64,000 nt of DNA from Archaeoglobus sp. UBA230 (GCA_002507545.1 DAVR01000003.1:96531-160530); one strand, 5' to 3'; positions 17,385-25,963 are shown, numbered from the stretch's first letter. Notes: generated by a model from the sequence alone, not told the origin. A program made the numbers and translations.

Positions 17385-18500
17385 GTGGCGATATACGCAT
17401 TCCCGGAATTTGAGAAGGAGGGAGAAAGGGCGAGCAGGATATACGCGAGTGCAAGATATCCTTCAAAGCAGGAAGGCAATATTTTTTTTGATTCTGATGA
17501 GGTGCCAAACTTAAAATACGCTGACGAGATGCCATTAAAGCTTAAATCTCTATATTCCATCGTCGCTTTCCGTCCGTCTCATATCTTCCTTTCCCGTGAT
17601 GTGCTGGGCGGTAAGCCGCTCTACTACGGCAGCGATATGAGCGTATCCTCCTTCAAATCATACATAGATGGAGACGTTTACGAAGTGATGCCGGGTGAAG
17701 TTGTTAAGCTGGATTACACTGGCGAAGTTCTGGAAAGGAAAAAATACACCTTTGAGGACGTATTCAGAGTTGAATATGCAGATGTTGATGAAATGACAGA
17801 AGAAATTGAGAAATCCCTTGGCAGCTCAAGGGTCAGGATTGGGTGCATCGCCTTCTCCGGTGGGGTCGATTCGTCGTTGCTCGCAGCCCTCTACGATTTA
17901 CCTCTTGTTTCGGTCACCGCAAGCAGCAGAGAGGAGGAATGGCTGAGAGAAGCGGCAAAAATGCTCGGCAGAGAGGTCGAAATTTTAAGGGTCGGCGAGG
18001 AGGAGGTCAGATATGCGGTTGATGTTGTGAGGAAAACCGTAGAAAGCAGTGACTTCCTCCAGATTTCGATTGCAGTCCCGATTTATCTCACAATGCGTTT
18101 CGCAAAATCGCTTGGATTTACAGAAATAGTCTTCGGGCAGGGTGCAGACGAGCTTTTCGGAGGGTATAAGAGATACGAAGGTATGGACAAGTATGAACTT
18201 GAAGATGCTCTGATTACTGACCTGAAGAATATTGGAGACGCGAACCTTGTAAGAGACAATAAATTGGCTTACAGGAACGAAATAAAGCTCGTAACCCCTT
18301 ATCTCAGATGGGAGGTTATCGGTGCGGCCATCAAAATTCCTCCAGAGTATAAGATAAAGAGAGAGAATGGAAAGATAGTAAGGAAATACGTTCTGAGGAA
18401 AATTGCCGAGAAATATCTTCCGGGTGAGATTGCATGGAGAGAGAAGAGGGCAATTCAGTACTCGACAGGGATTTCAAAGATTCTGAAGAAGTATATGTGA
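17385..18500 (+). CDS. asparagine-synthetase-like (AsnB family) protein lacking the glutaminase cysteine
   Basis: A 371-aa protein. The C-terminal part is an ATP-pyrophosphatase synthetase domain with PP-loop SGGVDSS (residues 158-164) and the AsnB stretch FGQGADELFGGYKRYEG. The N-terminal part keeps the glutaminase fold pattern (HIFLSRDVLGGKPLYYG, then VYEVMPGEVVKLD) but begins MAIYAFPEF, with no Cys2 nucleophile, so glutamine cannot be hydrolysed in the usual way. Ammonia may be used directly, or the substrate is not aspartate. The GTG start at 17385 has AATTTAAT about 28 bp upstream. It heads a cluster with YkgJ, HAD and flavoprotein genes. Confidence 0.85.
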   Translation: MAIYAFPEFEKEGERASRIYASARYPSKQEGNIFFDSDEVPNLKYADEMPLKLKSLYSIVAFRPSHIFLSRDVLGGKPLYYGSDMSVSSFKSYIDGDVYEVMPGEVVKLDYTGEVLERKKYTFEDVFRVEYADVDEMTEEIEKSLGSSRVRIGCIAFSGGVDSSLLAALYDLPLVSVTASSREEEWLREAAKMLGREVEILRVGEEEVRYAVDVVRKTVESSDFLQISIAVPIYLTMRFAKSLGFTEIVFGQGADELFGGYKRYEGMDKYELEDALITDLKNIGDANLVRDNKLAYRNEIKLVTPYLRWEVIGAAIKIPPEYKIKRENGKIVRKYVLRKIAEKYLPGEIAWREKRAIQYSTGISKILKKYM

Positions 18501-18922
18501 AATGTTTGAAGAACGGAAGTTACTGCGGAAAATGCTGCATAGAGACTGAAATGCCGCTCACTGAGGAAGATTTAAGCAGAATCGAGAGTTTGGGTTTTTC
18601 AAGAGAGGAATTTTCTGTCAGCGACGGAGATATCCTTAGGTTGAGAAATGTGAAGGGTAAATGCTACTTTCTTGATGAGAGAAACGCGTGCAGAATATAC
18701 GAACATCACCCCGAAGGGTGCAGGCTCTATCCAGCGGTATTTGATGGAGAGGACGTGGTGGTGGACAGGTTATGCCCTGTGTGGGAAGATGTTAAAGTAA
18801 GTGAGGTTGCGAAGAGGAGATTGCTCTCCCTTATAAAAAGGGTTCACGGAGACAAGATTAATAATCCACAACACCACAGAATGGCATGTTCTTCACGGAT
18901 TGGGAAGGGCCATGGATACTGA
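18497..18922 (+). CDS. YkgJ-type cysteine-cluster protein
   Basis: About 141 aa of the YkgJ family, thought to bind zinc or an Fe-S cluster. The cysteine pattern is CLKNGSYCGKCC at the start, CRIYEHHPEGCRLYP in the middle and LCPVW later. I chose the GTG at 18497, which overlaps the preceding gene's ATG-TGA end; the longer frame from 18434 would lie inside the synthetase gene. The last 37 bp overlap the next gene. Function unknown; two more family members occur at 48561 and 55688. Confidence 0.8.
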   Translation: MKCLKNGSYCGKCCIETEMPLTEEDLSRIESLGFSREEFSVSDGDILRLRNVKGKCYFLDERNACRIYEHHPEGCRLYPAVFDGEDVVVDRLCPVWEDVKVSEVAKRRLLSLIKRVHGDKINNPQHHRMACSSRIGKGHGY

Positions 18923-19812
18923 CGGACTTTGCCCTCGAACTTTCAATGGCTGTTTTCAACAATGAGCGTTTTTTCAGAAATCTGAGTCTTTACGATGACT
19001 ATTTAGCCTACGAAGTTAAGAGAGAAGGTTACGAGGCGGGCTACACTTTAAAACTGCTCGCACCCTTCCTTCTTGCCGCAGAAGTTACAGATGAGAAGAT
19101 GAGAAAAATAGCAGAACTCACAGCAAGATTTGTGCCAGATGCGAAGAAGGCAATGATGAAACTTCAGAAAAATTGGACACCTATCGTTATATCAACGAGC
19201 TACTTGCAGTATCTGGAAGAGACAGCCTCCATGATCGGAATAGAGGGTCACCTTCACGGAACTGAGGTAGATTTCGAGTCCATCAGGCTATCCGAGTCAA
19301 CAAAGAGAAATCTTCTCGCTCTGATAGACGAGATTGCGAGTTTAAGAGGTGAGAGATTATATCGGAAGCTCGATGAAGTTTTTGCGATGAAAGATGTTGC
19401 AGAGGTGCTGGAATCTGTTAAAGCTATTGGGGCTGGAGAGAAAGCTGAGATCGTAAGAGCGTATTGTGAGTCCCGAAATGTGGAGTTTCCGGTTGTGGTT
19501 GGTGACAGCATCTCTGACTACAAGATGTTTGATGTTGCCAGAGACCTCGGAGGAGTTGCTGTTGCCTTCAATGGAAATGAGTATGCTCTGAAACACGCTG
19601 ATGTTGCCATAGTTAGCTCCACGGCGATGAGTGAGGCTGCTGTTATCGAGCTTTTTCTTACAGAAGGTGATAGAGCATATTCAAAGCTAAGTAACTTAGA
19701 CCTACCTGAAACCGAAATATATATCATTGTGGATTCCGATTTCAAGACTGTCCTTGAAAAGTCGAAGAGAATGAGGGTTAAACTCAGGGGCTTGGCAGGA
19801 GAGTTGGGGTGA
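18886..19812 (+). CDS. HAD-superfamily phosphatase-like protein, EhaR-like
   Basis: A 308-aa haloacid-dehalogenase fold protein. MFFTDWEGPWILTDFALEL holds the first motif as DWEGP, where a standard phosphatase has DxDGT, so the second Asp is replaced. PIVISTSYLQYL is motif II, and VVVGDSISDYKMF is motif IV. The length and N-terminus resemble the methanogen protein annotated as energy-converting hydrogenase A subunit R, but no hydrogenase genes are nearby. The ATG at 18886 lies inside the YkgJ gene end. The substrate is not known. Confidence 0.8.
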   Translation: MFFTDWEGPWILTDFALELSMAVFNNERFFRNLSLYDDYLAYEVKREGYEAGYTLKLLAPFLLAAEVTDEKMRKIAELTARFVPDAKKAMMKLQKNWTPIVISTSYLQYLEETASMIGIEGHLHGTEVDFESIRLSESTKRNLLALIDEIASLRGERLYRKLDEVFAMKDVAEVLESVKAIGAGEKAEIVRAYCESRNVEFPVVVGDSISDYKMFDVARDLGGVAVAFNGNEYALKHADVAIVSSTAMSEAAVIELFLTEGDRAYSKLSNLDLPETEIYIIVDSDFKTVLEKSKRMRVKLRGLAGELG

Positions 19813-19813
19813 T

Positions 19814-20479
19814 ATGTTGAAGGCTTTGGGAATTCTCGGCTCACCGAGAAAATATGGTAATGCCTCAAAAATGCTCGATGCAGCTCTGGGAGAGCTTGAG
19901 AACAAAGGATTCGAGGTGGAGAAGGTATATCTGCAGTCAAAAAAGATAAACTACTGCATAGGCTGTGGCACCTGTCTTGCAAAGGGGAAATGTGTGCAGA
20001 GAGATGACATGGACGAGCTGAAGACTATGATTGAGGAGTGCGATGCGGTTATTCTTGCCTCACCGGTCTACTATCTCAACGTTACAGCGCAGATGAAGAC
20101 CTTTATAGACCGAATGCTCCCCTACGGACACAGACCAACACTTCAGGGAAAGTATGGTGGAAGTATAGTAGTTTACGCAGGAGTGGGTAAGCCAGAAGAG
20201 GTTGCAGAATATCTTAACAGGGTTCTGAAGGCGTGGGGAGTTGTTCCCGTAGGCTATGCCATTGGATTTGGTGTGATTCCGGGTGACGTTGGTGACGAAT
20301 ATATCAGCAAGGCACAAGAGCTTGGAAATAAAATAGCCAATGCCTTCGAGAAGAAACTGAAAGCTGAAGTGACAGAAGAAGACATAGAACTTCAGAAACA
20401 GCTTTTGACCCTCATCAAAAACTATGGAGACCTGATGAAAGCTGACTACGAGTTTTGGAAGGAGAAGGGAGTGCTTTAA
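19814..20479 (+). CDS. iron-sulfur flavoprotein (Isf family)
   Basis: A 221-aa NADPH-dependent FMN-reductase-like flavodoxin with an embedded 4Fe-4S motif. GILGSPRKYGNASKMLDAAL binds the FMN phosphate, and C48, C51, C54 and C60 in YCIGCGTCLAKGKC form the compact cluster site typical of Isf proteins. ASPVYYLNVTAQMKTFIDRM is the second FMN loop. Isf proteins transfer electrons or reduce oxygen and peroxide in anaerobes. It starts 1 bp after the HAD gene stop and overlaps the convergent rtcA end by 4 bp. Confidence 0.9.
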   Translation: MLKALGILGSPRKYGNASKMLDAALGELENKGFEVEKVYLQSKKINYCIGCGTCLAKGKCVQRDDMDELKTMIEECDAVILASPVYYLNVTAQMKTFIDRMLPYGHRPTLQGKYGGSIVVYAGVGKPEEVAEYLNRVLKAWGVVPVGYAIGFGVIPGDVGDEYISKAQELGNKIANAFEKKLKAEVTEEDIELQKQLLTLIKNYGDLMKADYEFWKEKGVL

Positions 20480-21477
20480 GCTCTCCCTCTAATTTTTATA
20501 ACTCTGTTTTTCTCGTCAATATCCACGACTTCGCCAAGGAATTTCTCTATGACATAGGCATTGCTCTTCTGATGCAGCGTAATTTTGCTGGTCGTATACT
20601 CAGTCAATCTTCTGGCTACAGCGGCAAAGGGCATGATCTGGTCTGCAAGATGAGAATCAAAGGCCGAAGAGTTGGAGAACTCGACATAGAAGTTCTCTGC
20701 AGCCTCTCTACCAACCAACTCTGCTCTTTTCCCCTTCTCTCCAAGAGCACTGCCACCCTTATAGCCACTCCAGATCGTTATACCGCTGCCCGTCGAGAAC
20801 CCTCTGAGAGTCTGAACCTCTAATTTCGCATCAATTCCCTTTTCGAGTAGGAACTCTCTTGCCGCCTTTGCCTGCCTCTCAGCAACATGCTCTGGCAAAT
20901 TCTGGCAGTGGCTTATCCCCTCAACTCCCTCCTCAATCCTCTCAAATTTCTTACCTCTGAGCTCACAGGGTGAAACCTTCAACTCCACCCTACCACCACC
21001 CTTAGGATAGTAGCCTCTCTCCAGAACTTCAAGCTGATATTCGAGTCCCATGTCCCTCAGCGCCTTAAGGGTCACATTTCTGAAATAGTCAATCGGCGGA
21101 GACCAAGCCACATCAGTCCCTCCTGTAACACGCACAACACTCTCTCTTTCTGCAAAAAGAAGTGGGAGGAGTATAGTCTGGAAAATGAGGGTAATACTTC
21201 CAGCAGTTCCGATGTTTATGTTCAGTTCCCCTCCCCTCACCCTTCCGGGTTTGAAAACAACCTCTGTTGAGCCAATCCTCAGCCCTTCGACTTCAGCATT
21301 GCTTATTAACTTTGCAGCCTCAATTCCCCTCAGATGCTGAGCCGCTAATCCGGGTTTCGGTCTATTAGCTCTGATGCTCCTAATCCTGACCTCTTCTCCC
21401 GTTACACACGATAGAGCAATCGCAGTTCTAAGTATCTGTCCCCCTCCTTCCCCAAAACTGCCGTCTATCTCGATCAC
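20476..21477 (-). CDS. rtcA: RNA 3'-terminal phosphate cyclase
   Basis: About 333 aa. RtcA uses ATP to turn RNA 3'-phosphate ends into 2',3'-cyclic phosphates through an enzyme-AMP intermediate. The signature IEIDGSFGEGGGQILRTA starts the protein, GGTDVAWSPPIDYF follows, and the nucleophile His lies in SHLADQIMPF near the end. I chose the GTG at 21477 because it starts exactly at the family N-terminus; the longer frame (to 21549) overlaps the upstream gene. Length is normal for the family. Confidence 0.92.
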   Translation of the reverse strand: MIEIDGSFGEGGGQILRTAIALSCVTGEEVRIRSIRANRPKPGLAAQHLRGIEAAKLISNAEVEGLRIGSTEVVFKPGRVRGGELNINIGTAGSITLIFQTILLPLLFAERESVVRVTGGTDVAWSPPIDYFRNVTLKALRDMGLEYQLEVLERGYYPKGGGRVELKVSPCELRGKKFERIEEGVEGISHCQNLPEHVAERQAKAAREFLLEKGIDAKLEVQTLRGFSTGSGITIWSGYKGGSALGEKGKRAELVGREAAENFYVEFSNSSAFDSHLADQIMPFAAVARRLTEYTTSKITLHQKSNAYVIEKFLGEVVDIDEKNRVIKIRGRA

Positions 21478-21508
21478 AGAAAAATATTTGTAAAAGGGCA
21501 AAAAAGAC

Positions 21509-22114
21509 TTACTCTTCTTCCTCTTCCTTCTCCTCCTTATGTAGCACAAGTTGGGTTATTATCCCTGTCAGAACCAGCACAAACCACAGGAGGTCGAGGA
21601 ATATGTTTCTGGTCATGATGTCAAAAGTGTCCCTTAAGTCAGTGAGGATGTCGTAAATGTGCAGCCCGTTCACTGCCATGTGGGTAGCGAGCATTATGAA
21701 AGATGCCCCAAGAACCGCAGTGATGAGTACAGTCAGTGCTCTTTCGAGAAAGAGGTTTGTGAAGGCAAATAAACCTGCAAGAATGTAGGAGTAAATCGGA
21801 TAGTCGGGTAGAAGATATAGACCAAAGAAGTAGCCAAAGGCAGCACCAGTAACAATAAGCCCAAGCTCGAAAACGAGGCCGAAAACCACAGCCCCTAAAA
21901 TCGCTGAAATGAGCAGAACAAGGAAAGGATTCTCCTTGAAGTAGTCCATCACAATGTATATTCCCACAAGCAAACCAATGAGAAATCCTATCGCTGCCGA
22001 GTAAATACTGAAAATTCTGTATCCGGCGAAACATAGCACAAGTCCGATTATAACCATAGATGTCAGAACAGCCGCCTGACTCGTCAGAATCTCCGCAATC
22101 TCTATTGGCTGCAT
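21509..22114 (-). CDS. DUF4203/TMEM198-like membrane protein
   Basis: A 201-aa protein with about seven closely spaced hydrophobic helices. Glycine-rich helix pairs (CFAGYRIFSIYSAAIGFLIG, then LIVTGAAFGYFFGLYL) match the DUF4203/TMEM198 pattern. It ends in a short charged tail (HKEEKEEEEE). Nothing points to a substrate. It lies 31 bp upstream of rtcA on the same strand and may be co-transcribed with it. Confidence 0.7.
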   Translation of the reverse strand: MQPIEIAEILTSQAAVLTSMVIIGLVLCFAGYRIFSIYSAAIGFLIGLLVGIYIVMDYFKENPFLVLLISAILGAVVFGLVFELGLIVTGAAFGYFFGLYLLPDYPIYSYILAGLFAFTNLFLERALTVLITAVLGASFIMLATHMAVNGLHIYDILTDLRDTFDIMTRNIFLDLLWFVLVLTGIITQLVLHKEEKEEEEE

Positions 22115-22188
22115 GATATCAGTAAGATAAATGACATATAAATTTTAGGTCTCAGCAAATATATATCTCTGCAAACAATCGTTCGAAT

Positions 22189-22734
22189 TCACACTTTCCC
22201 TCTCGATTCACCGTGGATGATTGCAGAAGCCACGAGATGAGCAATTCTCACAGCCTCTGGCATGTTTCCCTTTATTGTCGCAGCTCCCAAGTAATTCTCG
22301 GCTTCTTCAAAGCTTGTCCCCGCAATCTGTATGTAAAGCGTTTTTGTCCTGTAAATCTCACCTGCTCTCTGGACTATACTCTTCCTCACATCTGCGTCAC
22401 TCAAATTTTCGATGGCAGACATAAATTCTTCCATATCCGGCATTCGCCGCATGACAACTATGACTGGAATGGCAGTTTCATCGTAAACCTTCTGGATATC
22501 AACAACATTAAACCCTCCAAAGGTTAAACCGGGTAAAAAGATACAGCGGAGCTGATCCCTGAACTTTGATTTTTTGACCATTTTTACAACCTTCTCAGTA
22601 GCATTAAGTCCATCAACCTCTATCTCTTCATACATAAATCCTTCCACATATCCATCGCAGGTAACACAGCCGACTATACAGCATTTTCTCTCGTCAAAGC
22701 TGTCATCAATTCCAAGAAACCTCCACTTTTTCAT
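22189..22734 (-). CDS. DUF99 family protein (UPF0215, endonuclease V-like fold)
   Basis: About 181 aa. MKKWRFLGIDDSFDERKCCI, then VGCVTCDGYVEGFMYEEIEV and LPGLTFGGFNVVDI, are typical of DUF99, which is placed near endonuclease V in fold; a nuclease role on deaminated DNA or RNA is suggested by family naming but not shown here. The ATG at 22734 is chosen because the family starts there; the extra frame up to 22875 overlaps the divergent HD gene. Confidence 0.85.
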   Translation of the reverse strand: MKKWRFLGIDDSFDERKCCIVGCVTCDGYVEGFMYEEIEVDGLNATEKVVKMVKKSKFRDQLRCIFLPGLTFGGFNVVDIQKVYDETAIPVIVVMRRMPDMEEFMSAIENLSDADVRKSIVQRAGEIYRTKTLYIQIAGTSFEEAENYLGAATIKGNMPEAVRIAHLVASAIIHGESRGKV

Positions 22735-22767
22735 AAAACTTATTGGCTGTAGGACTATTAATATGGT

Positions 22768-23271
22768 ATGGAAGATATTGTCAGGTTTATCCACGAGGCT
22801 GGATCGCTCAAACTTGTTCCAAGGTCTGGATGGTTGAAGCTCGGAATAAAGTTGCCTGAGAGTGTCGCGGAGCACAGTTTCAGAACGGCGTTAATAGCTT
22901 TCATTCTTGCTTTGAAAAATGGTGAAGGCTTGGAGGTGGCATGTAAGGCTGCAACGGCAGCGCTCTTCCACGACCTGCACGAGTCGAGAACCATGGATTT
23001 GCACAAGATAGCACAGAGATACGTGATTGCCAACGAGAAGAAAGCCAAAGAAGACCAGCTATCTTGGATGGAGTTCGAGCCGGACTTTTCTGAGGTTGAG
23101 GACTATGTAGACGATGCAGATAAGCTCGAACTTGCCTTCCAGGCTGTTGAGTATGCGGATCAGGCAACTTATGCCCTAAAACTCGCAGAGAAGGTTGAAT
23201 TGAAAACAGAGATTGCAAAAGAGATATATCAAGCGCTGATGGTTAGAAAGAACCCGGTCTGGTGGAGATGA
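22768..23271 (+). CDS. HD-domain phosphohydrolase (YfbR/HDDC2-like)
   Basis: A 167-aa metal-dependent phosphohydrolase. The HD residues are PESVAEHSFRTA (first His), LFHDLHESR (His-Asp) and VDDADKLELA (last Asp), matching YfbR/HDDC2-type 5'-deoxynucleotidases. It probably dephosphorylates (deoxy)nucleoside monophosphates. Its stop overlaps the next gene's ATG by 4 bp. Confidence 0.88.
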   Translation: MEDIVRFIHEAGSLKLVPRSGWLKLGIKLPESVAEHSFRTALIAFILALKNGEGLEVACKAATAALFHDLHESRTMDLHKIAQRYVIANEKKAKEDQLSWMEFEPDFSEVEDYVDDADKLELAFQAVEYADQATYALKLAEKVELKTEIAKEIYQALMVRKNPVWWR

Positions 23272-23738
23272 AGTTTCTTACGGACAGGATGCTCGGAAAA
23301 TTAACCACATGGCTCAGAATCTCTGGCTACGACACTGTAAGCATAGCTGATCTGAATGTTGAAGGAGATGAGGATGAATTCATGCTGAAAAATCTCAAAG
23401 ACAGAATTTTGCTAACGAAGGATAGAACCCTCTATCGAAAATGCGTCAAGCAGGGTAGGGATGTTTTTTTGATAGAATCAAACGATGTGGCGGGGCAGAT
23501 GAGAGAGCTAACGAGGATAGGTGTAAAATTCAGACTCGTGATGGACAGATGTAGTGTGTGCAACTCGGAACTCCGCAAGCCGAGCAGAGATGAAGCCTTG
23601 GAGGTTATCCGCAGAGAAGGGCTATCCGAGGACATGCTTGATTTCGAGTTATGGTATTGCGAGAAATGCAGAAAACTTTACTGGATGGGCGGGCACTGGA
23701 AGAATATGAGCAGGTTTCTCAGAAAAGTTGAGGACTAA
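23268..23738 (+). CDS. Mut7-C RNase domain protein
   Basis: A 156-aa stand-alone Mut7-C domain: a PIN-like nuclease fold (FLTDRMLGKLTTWLRISGYD, then ILLTKDRTLYRK) followed by a zinc ribbon (CSVCN and CEKCRKLYW). The acidic residues of the PIN-like site (D in LTDRM, D in TKDR) are present, so it is probably an RNase. The ATG at 23268 overlaps the HD gene stop; a GTG at 23262 is possible. Confidence 0.88.
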   Translation: MKFLTDRMLGKLTTWLRISGYDTVSIADLNVEGDEDEFMLKNLKDRILLTKDRTLYRKCVKQGRDVFLIESNDVAGQMRELTRIGVKFRLVMDRCSVCNSELRKPSRDEALEVIRREGLSEDMLDFELWYCEKCRKLYWMGGHWKNMSRFLRKVED

Positions 23739-23847
23739 AAATTTAAGTTTCAATTCGCTGCATTGCGTAGATGTTCTCTTGCCTCTTTCAGCTGGCATAA
23801 AATACGAGTAGTAACAATTAAATAATTCCCACTTCAAATATCTAACC

Positions 23848-24093
23848 ATGACATCCAATATGGAAATTATCAAAGAATTGGATAAACAGGGTAGATTGGT
23901 ATTACCAAAAAATTGGAGAGAAAGGTATGCTAAAAAAGGAAAAGTCATTCTAAGAGTAGAAGAGGACGCTATCATCATAAAGCCGTACGAGCTGGCAGAC
24001 CTTACAGAGTTTTTCGACAAAATTGAGGTAGATGTAAAATCGGATATATCAAACTGGAAATCTGTGAGGAGGGAATTACTTGAGATTCGTTGA
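23848..24093 (+). CDS. VapB-type antitoxin, AbrB fold
   Basis: An 81-aa antitoxin. The AbrB swapped-hairpin DNA-binding domain is at residues 8-50 (DKQGRLVLPKNWRERY, then VEEDAIIIKPYE); the C-terminal 30 residues should wrap around the toxin. It overlaps the toxin gene by 14 bp, as in VapBC operons, and probably represses its own promoter. Confidence 0.88.
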   Translation: MTSNMEIIKELDKQGRLVLPKNWRERYAKKGKVILRVEEDAIIIKPYELADLTEFFDKIEVDVKSDISNWKSVRRELLEIR

Positions 24094-24496
24094 TGCGAGC
24101 GTTTTTGTTCACGCGTTCATAAAGCCAAAAAGAGAGCTGAAACCTCATGAAACAAAGATAAAAGAGTCTGCTAAAAAGATTGTGAAGAGGATCAGTGATG
24201 GTGAAAAGGTCGGCATAACAATCGTTCAAGTAGCCGAGATAGCAAACCTACTGGAGAGCTATTTACCACTAAGTGAGGCTATGAAAGTTGAGGAATTTCT
24301 TTTATTGGCTGGAAATGTAAAGGTATTTGACGTTACGAAAAAAGATTGTCTAAAAGCTTTGAAAGTCGCCAAGGAAAGGGAGGTTGGACTGAGCGATGCA
24401 ATAGCATATGTAATAATGACAAACAATAGTGTAGGAGAGATATATTCGTTTGATGGGGATTTTGATAGACTCGGTGTGGAAAGAGTTACGAACTGA
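24080..24496 (+). CDS. VapC-type toxin, PIN-domain ribonuclease
   Basis: A 138-aa PIN nuclease: RFVDASVFVHAFI (first Asp), VVQ-like region ITIVQVAEIANLLES (conserved Glu), VGLSDAIAYVIM (third acid) and FDGDFDRL (fourth). All four acids are present, so it should be active. The TTG start at 24080 fits the family N-terminus. It pairs with the AbrB-type antitoxin upstream. Confidence 0.87.
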   Translation: MRFVDASVFVHAFIKPKRELKPHETKIKESAKKIVKRISDGEKVGITIVQVAEIANLLESYLPLSEAMKVEEFLLLAGNVKVFDVTKKDCLKALKVAKEREVGLSDAIAYVIMTNNSVGEIYSFDGDFDRLGVERVTN

Positions 24497-24632
24497 CTTC
24501 TCCAACAATCTCCAAGCTTGGAGAGGTCTAAGGGAAATCAGGAATATACCAAAAAAAGATGAGATTACGAACTGGAAAAGAGTGTAGACAATTCAGGCTT
24601 CAAGTATTTGGAAAATTTCCTGCGTCGTGTAA

Positions 24633-24920
24633 ATTTTAACAACATCTTGCTCTTTCAACCTCTTATCATTCGACCAGATTGCGCAGCTTCTCAGAGAGGA
24701 CTTCGAGGATGCCGAAGAGGATATCAGAAACGGTAGCGTAAATGTTGTGGTTGTGCTGAGGAAAAGAGGTCTGCTTGAGAAGGTGGCTTTTGAGATTTTA
24801 AGAAGAGTTGAAAATGAGCTTAAAAGTGCTAACAGTAGGATTAAAGAGATATTTTCACGGGAAAGAGATACGATATCCAACTACCTGAACAATGAATTGA
24901 ACAAATCTACAAAAAATTAG
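24633..24920 (+). pseudogene. orphan reading frame, probably the 3' part of a lost gene
   Basis: A 95-codon frame without a good start encodes a soluble helical segment (FDQIAQLLREDFEDAEEDIR, then VVLRKRGLLEKVAFEILRR and ERDTISNYLNNELNK). I do not recognise it. Codon use is coding-like, and the stop at 24920 abuts the convergent L40e stop. Between 24497 and 24632 a further fragment reads IPKKDEITNWKRV, similar to the tail of the antitoxin at 23848 (DISNWKSVRR), which suggests debris of another small gene. Confidence 0.4.
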
Positions 24921-25070
24921 TTATCTGCCCTTCCTTTCCTTTGACTTCGGCCTCAATCCCTTATACCCACACTTCCTGCACACTTTTGCCTTCATCGGAT
25001 TTCTTGCGTTGCATTTCATGCATATTTTGACGTTGAACAATCTTGCTTCAGCCTCTGGAAATCTTGCCAT
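24921..25070 (-). CDS. rpl40e: 50S ribosomal protein L40e
   Basis: A 49-aa zinc-ribbon ribosomal protein found on the reverse strand: [20 protein letters not shown], then [20 protein letters not shown]. Two CxxC pairs (CMKC, CRKC) bind zinc, and the lysine/arginine-rich tail is typical. Length and spacing match archaeal L40e. Confidence 0.93.
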   Translation of the reverse strand: MARFPEAEARLFNVKICMKCNARNPMKAKVCRKCGYKGLRPKSKERKGR

Positions 25071-25160
25071 GCTTCAACCCAATTTATGCGTTATTTAAAC
25101 CTTACCTGAAGTAAAAATTTTGAGTGTATATAATATACTGGTAAAATTATTATTTTTCTT

Positions 25161-25174
25161 GAAAAAGTATATTA
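25161..25174 (+). promoter_or_regulatory. TATA-like box of the HTH_10 regulator gene
   Basis: GAAAAAGTATATTAAG-like sequence lies about 29 bp before the ATG at 25197, with no ribosome binding site, so the transcript is probably leaderless. Confidence 0.4.
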
Positions 25175-25196
25175 AGATGCAGAGATAAAACACATT

Positions 25197-25847
25197 ATGT
25201 ATCTCCTCCGCGTTAGAGTCAATCAGTCACGCTGCTCTCTGGCAGCAGTTACGAGAAAAAAGTCGGTTAAAGCGGAAATAATATCCTATATTTTGCTCAA
25301 CGACGAGGATGCCCTTTTTCTCGTCCGTACATCAGAGGGTGAAGACGTTACAGAGTATATTAAAGAAGTTGAAAGACATCCAAACACCAAGTTTATCCAA
25401 ATCCTTGAAAAAACCCCTATTGGAGCGAGCTTTATAGCTGTGGTGAGCGACACTACGGGAATTAAGGCCTTCGAGAACTCATACTGCTTCATCAAACCCC
25501 CTATCCACATAGAGAATGGATGCAAAATCTACGAGATAATAGTTCCCAGCACAGCCTACCTTCCGCAGGCATATTCCAATTTGAATTCTGTCGGAGACTG
25601 GACCTTGCTGGAGATCAAAAATATTGGTAAGAAGAAACCCACTCTCACTGACGCGCAGAAGAGGGCGATAAAGGTTGCGTGGGAAATGGGATACTTTTCG
25701 GAGAAGAAAGAAGTTACGATTGGTGATATTGCCATGGCTCTTGGGGTTGCAAAAAGCACCGCACATAAACATCTCAAGTTGGCGGTAGCAAAGCTCGTTG
25801 AAAGATACATGAAAGAGAGGGAAATCGAAAATACCATCCCAATATGA
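25197..25847 (+). CDS. HTH_10 (bacterio-opsin-activator-like) transcriptional regulator
   Basis: A 216-aa regulator. Residues 1-150 form a sensor-like domain; residues 151-210 are the HTH_10 domain: LTDAQKRAIKVAWEMGYFSE, then VTIGDIAMALGVAKSTAHKH. Similar proteins activate or repress genes in haloarchaea and Archaeoglobales. It lies just upstream of, and on the same strand as, the DUF2193 cluster, whose promoter has a repeat pair; control of that cluster is an inference. Confidence 0.86.
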   Translation: MYLLRVRVNQSRCSLAAVTRKKSVKAEIISYILLNDEDALFLVRTSEGEDVTEYIKEVERHPNTKFIQILEKTPIGASFIAVVSDTTGIKAFENSYCFIKPPIHIENGCKIYEIIVPSTAYLPQAYSNLNSVGDWTLLEIKNIGKKKPTLTDAQKRAIKVAWEMGYFSEKKEVTIGDIAMALGVAKSTAHKHLKLAVAKLVERYMKEREIENTIPI

Positions 25848-25872
25848 TAGTATAATTACAACCATCTGTCAG

Positions 25873-25930
25873 ACATGTCCACCAATATTTCGACCCATAT
25901 ACTATTTTTAAACCCTTACATGTCCGCCAA
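25873..25930 (+). promoter_or_regulatory. promoter of the DUF2193 cluster with two 13-bp operator-like repeats
   Basis: ACATGTCCACCAA (25873-25885) and ACATGTCCGCCAA (25918-25930) are direct repeats differing at one base, 45 bp apart. Between them lies a TATA-like CATATACTATTTTTAAA (25895-25911). Repeats flanking the core promoter suggest binding of a dimeric regulator on both sides of the transcription machinery. Confidence 0.5.
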
Positions 25931-25963
25931 AATTGTAATGGTTGGTTGTGACTAATTCAAGGT

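Noticed and set aside
18434..18496. Upstream ATG for the first YkgJ-type gene
   Set aside because: It lies inside the AsnB-like coding sequence; the GTG at 18497 gives the family start.
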